NCBI GenBank assembly: GCA_964461765.1
Contig: CAYWVS010000006.1
Span: 1-64,000, forward strand
DNA from: JAVVUJ01 sp964461765
GTDB lineage: Bacteria; Bacillota; Clostridia; Peptostreptococcales; Anaerovoracaceae
DNA: 64,000 bases
Direction: 5' to 3'
Positions 61,692-64,000 of this stretch are shown here, one piece after another. Both the position numbers and the translations under genes were made by a program. The notes beneath the pieces are model-generated. The model ran no database searches, was not told where the DNA came from, and worked only from the letters and a program-made list of their open reading frames with translations. The stretch's first letter is position 1; every line of letters starts with the position of its first letter.

Positions 61692-64000
61692 TCACTTCTT
61701 AGTAATAATCTCACAAATTCCATCATAATCAAATAAATGTACAGCCTTAATAAGCTTTTTAAGCATGTCGTCTTGAGCTTCATCCAATACAACACCATTT
61801 AATTTATCAATGAGTTCTTGTATTTGTTCTATGTCGAAGTTTTGTGCATGTTCATGGATTGCGTTAAAATGGTGGTCAATTTCCTCTTGGCTCAGCATAA
61901 CCTTTTCTATAGCTTTCTCATTTTTCATATCCACCAAATGGGAAAGGCTATTTACAAATTGCTCATACATTTCAATAAGTTGAGGGAAGCTCTTTTGAAT
62001 GTAGGATATATTCCCGGATTTCCCCGCTATTTCATGGGATTTTGCAAGATGGGACAATTCCATATTGTTTGCGGAAGCGGCAACGCTTTTTAATGCATGC
62101 ACTTCTATGGTATAATGGATGATATCCTCTTCCTCAAAGAGTTTTTTTAGCAAAGGAATTTTTCTCTGTCCGTCCAAATAAATGGTCAGCAAAATTTCAT
62201 CGCTCATACTTTGCATATCATACTGGATGGTGGTCTCGGATTTTTCTATATATTTCATAGGTAAGTAGGTGTATAACAGCTTATTTAGTTCTTTTACTTC
62301 GATAGGTTTAGAGATAAAATCATTAAAGCCGTTTTCTATATACATATCCCTTGCCCCACTGATGGCATTGGCCGTAAGGGCGATAATCGGTACATTTTTA
62401 AAGTAATCTCCCCCGTAACTTCTGATTAATTGAGTGGCTTCAACCCCATCTATAACAGGCATCATGTGATCCATAAAAATGATGTCATACTGATTGTGAA
62501 CCAACAATTCAAAGCACATCTCGGCACTGTTGGCAGTAGTGACAGTTAACTTATACGGTGCTAATAAACCTTTGGCAACCGCTAAATTTACTTCATTATC
62601 GTCTACCAACAATACGTTGGCTTTGGGAGCGATAAAGTCTATACCGTCATAGTCCTTTGTGCCTAAGGAGTTATTGGAATTTTCATTATTTAAAATAGCA
62701 GAAATATTTAATGAGTGGCAAGGTCTGTGGATGATCCTTACATTTTCTGCCCGATCATAGATTTCTTCTGAGCCTATTACCACTGCGGTAACAGCAGTTG
62801 AGGATAAATTTTGAATTTTGCTAGACAGTTTCGTATAAAATTTCATTGGTAGGATAATATGGGTTAAGTCGGGAGTCAACATGGATACAAAATCCTGTAT
62901 ATCTGTTGTGGTGTAATAGTTGACCTTCATATCGGAAAGTGACTTTTCTATATTTTCTCGTAATAGCTCATTTTCTTCCAACAACAGCACGTTTTTTTCT
63001 GAGGGCTCATTGATCATTATGATCTTCCGCATATCGTGGGATTTCACCAAGATATAAAATCCAAAGGTGGTACCCACTCCATACTCACTTTCGCACCAGA
63101 TGCTTCCTCCCATGATTTCAGCCAATTGTTTGGAAATAGCCAGACCTAATCCTGTCCCCTCTACAGCTCTATTTCTTTTGGTATCCATTTGAGTAAAAGA
63201 TGAAAACAGTTTAGAAATATCTTCTTTTTTAATACCCATACCTGTATCGGTTATCTCGGCAAAAAGCCGCATGCTGTTATTTTCAGCAGGTTCACCCCAA
63301 AGCTTCAATTGAACGGAACCCACTTTAGTGAACTTCACTGCATTGTTTAAAAGATTAACTAAAATTTGTCGCAACCTTACTTCGTCTCCCATGAGCTCGC
63401 AGGGAAGAGAGGTGTCTATATGTATGATAAAATCAATGGGTTTTTCTCCAATCCTGACCAAAGTCATGTTGGAAACATCATTGATTACAGATGCGAGTTG
63501 GAACGGCATGTGAATAATTTGCAACTTCCCTGCATCTATTTTTGAAAAATCGAGGATGTCATTAACAATGGTTAGTAAAGTAGCACAAGCACTTTTTATA
63601 TTTAATGTATGCTCTCTCACATCGTCGTTGATATCATTCCTCAAGATTAATTCTGACATTCCGGAAATCGCATTCATAGGAGTTCTGATTTCGTGAGACA
63701 TATTTGCCAAAAAATCAGATTTCATTTGGCTTTTTACAACGGAACGAGAGGTTTCAAAGGAAAAGGTAAGAAGAAGATAATCCAGTATGGCAGTTAGAAT
63801 AATTCCCATGATGGAAAGGATGAATGCCATGTTGTTCACTTTGCTGTTGTAGGAACTGAGAGGTGTGATAACACCTACATACCAGCCGTTAAAAAGCTTG
63901 CGGAAAAAAGCCACATTTTTTACTCCGTCTTGGGTTTTAAAAACCTGAGCTGATAGATATCTATCACTTAATAATTTTTCACCTATTTTCGCATAACTTT
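61692..64000 (-). CDS. Hybrid sensor histidine kinase with receiver and Hpt domains, 5' end outside the window
   Basis: The frame stays open past 63914 to the window edge (reading SDRYLSAQVFKTQDGVKN... before AFFRKLFNGW), so the N-terminal extracytoplasmic Cache-like sensor is cut. In order: end of sensor, membrane helix (FILSIMGIILTAILDYLLLTF), HisKA (FLANMSHEIRTPMNAI, phospho-His), HATPase (GMGIKKEDISKLFSSF; GTGLGLAISKQL), a degenerate receiver, a true receiver (VLLVDDNEVNL; IIFMDHMMPVIDG with the phospho-Asp) and a C-terminal Hpt (HALKSVAA). It is a multistep phosphorelay protein; signal unknown. Confidence 0.9.
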   Translation of the reverse strand, partial: SYAKIGEKLLSDRYLSAQVFKTQDGVKNVAFFRKLFNGWYVGVITPLSSYNSKVNNMAFILSIMGIILTAILDYLLLTFSFETSRSVVKSQMKSDFLANMSHEIRTPMNAISGMSELILRNDINDDVREHTLNIKSACATLLTIVNDILDFSKIDAGKLQIIHMPFQLASVINDVSNMTLVRIGEKPIDFIIHIDTSLPCELMGDEVRLRQILVNLLNNAVKFTKVGSVQLKLWGEPAENNSMRLFAEITDTGMGIKKEDISKLFSSFTQMDTKRNRAVEGTGLGLAISKQLAEIMGGSIWCESEYGVGTTFGFYILVKSHDMRKIIMINEPSEKNVLLLEENELLRENIEKSLSDMKVNYYTTTDIQDFVSMLTPDLTHIILPMKFYTKLSSKIQNLSSTAVTAVVIGSEEIYDRAENVRIIHRPCHSLNISAILNNENSNNSLGTKDYDGIDFIAPKANVLLVDDNEVNLAVAKGLLAPYKLTVTTANSAEMCFELLVHNQYDIIFMDHMMPVIDGVEATQLIRSYGGDYFKNVPIIALTANAISGARDMYIENGFNDFISKPIEVKELNKLLYTYLPMKYIEKSETTIQYDMQSMSDEILLTIYLDGQRKIPLLKKLFEEEDIIHYTIEVHALKSVAASANNMELSHLAKSHEIAGKSGNISYIQKSFPQLIEMYEQFVNSLSHLVDMKNEKAIEKVMLSQEEIDHHFNAIHEHAQNFDIEQIQELIDKLNGVVLDEAQDDMLKKLIKAVHLFDYDGICEIITKK

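Overview
The window is a 64 kb piece of low-GC DNA that looks like an anaerobic Clostridia (Firmicutes) chromosome. The signs are strong AGGAGG-type ribosome binding sites, a Gram-positive LexA box, copper-amine-oxidase-type stalk and SLH surface proteins, a spore-type GH18 hydrolase, and many ferredoxin-like proteins. One run of 100 N at 37040-37139 marks a scaffold join.

The centre (15.6-33.6 kb) is a complete pyrrolysine (Pyl) and methylamine island. On the plus strand, in order: pylSc, pylD, pylSn, a sigma-54 enhancer-binding regulator, then a consensus -24/-12 promoter driving mtbB (in-frame TAG at 21111), a BCCT transporter, mttB (in-frame TAG at 24096), two corrinoid proteins, and a URO-D-type methyltransferase fused to a thioredoxin-like domain. 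A second block holds a CobW GTPase, a MetH-activation-like protein, an ASKHA corrinoid-reactivation protein, tRNA-Pyl (CTA anticodon), pylB and pylC. Together they can make Pyl, charge it to tRNA, insert it in two methyltransferases, import substrate, demethylate tri- and dimethylamine onto corrinoid proteins and reactivate oxidised corrinoid. TAG also ends 11 of the 59 protein genes I call, including pylD, pylSn and pylC, so amber decoding must be contextual or conditional. The pylD and pylSn frames are joined in frame through the pylD TAG.

Left flank (0-15.6 kb): LexA-controlled Y-family polymerase with a small partner, a glycosyltransferase, exported stalk proteins, two epoxyqueuosine-reductase-like ferredoxin proteins (one cut by the window edge), DUF2000, two GNAT acetyltransferases, TspO, a lipoprotein with an internally duplicated domain, an MBL hydrolase, a YtcJ-like amidohydrolase, and decayed remnants (VOC fold, IstB).

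Right of the island (34-44.3 kb) is a sugar-acid type locus: two D-2-hydroxyacid dehydrogenases, a KDPG-type aldolase and 2-keto-3-deoxygalactonokinase-like pair, an Fe-alcohol dehydrogenase, a GntR-LacI hybrid regulator, a TRAP transporter and a YhcH-like protein. Operator-like sites with an ACATGT core sit at near-consensus sigma-A promoters. The kinase gene is interrupted only by an assembly artefact.

The last 20 kb holds an assortment: a CmpB-family membrane protein, a Tyr/Pro-rich protein, stalk/SLH proteins, MsrAB, a Crp/Fnr regulator divergent from a ferredoxin, a Cys-rich protein, GH18-SLH, a diguanylate cyclase, DUF3892, a paaK-ACT-moaA-moaC operon, a pyruvate/oxaloacetate carboxyltransferase and a hybrid sensor kinase cut by the right edge.
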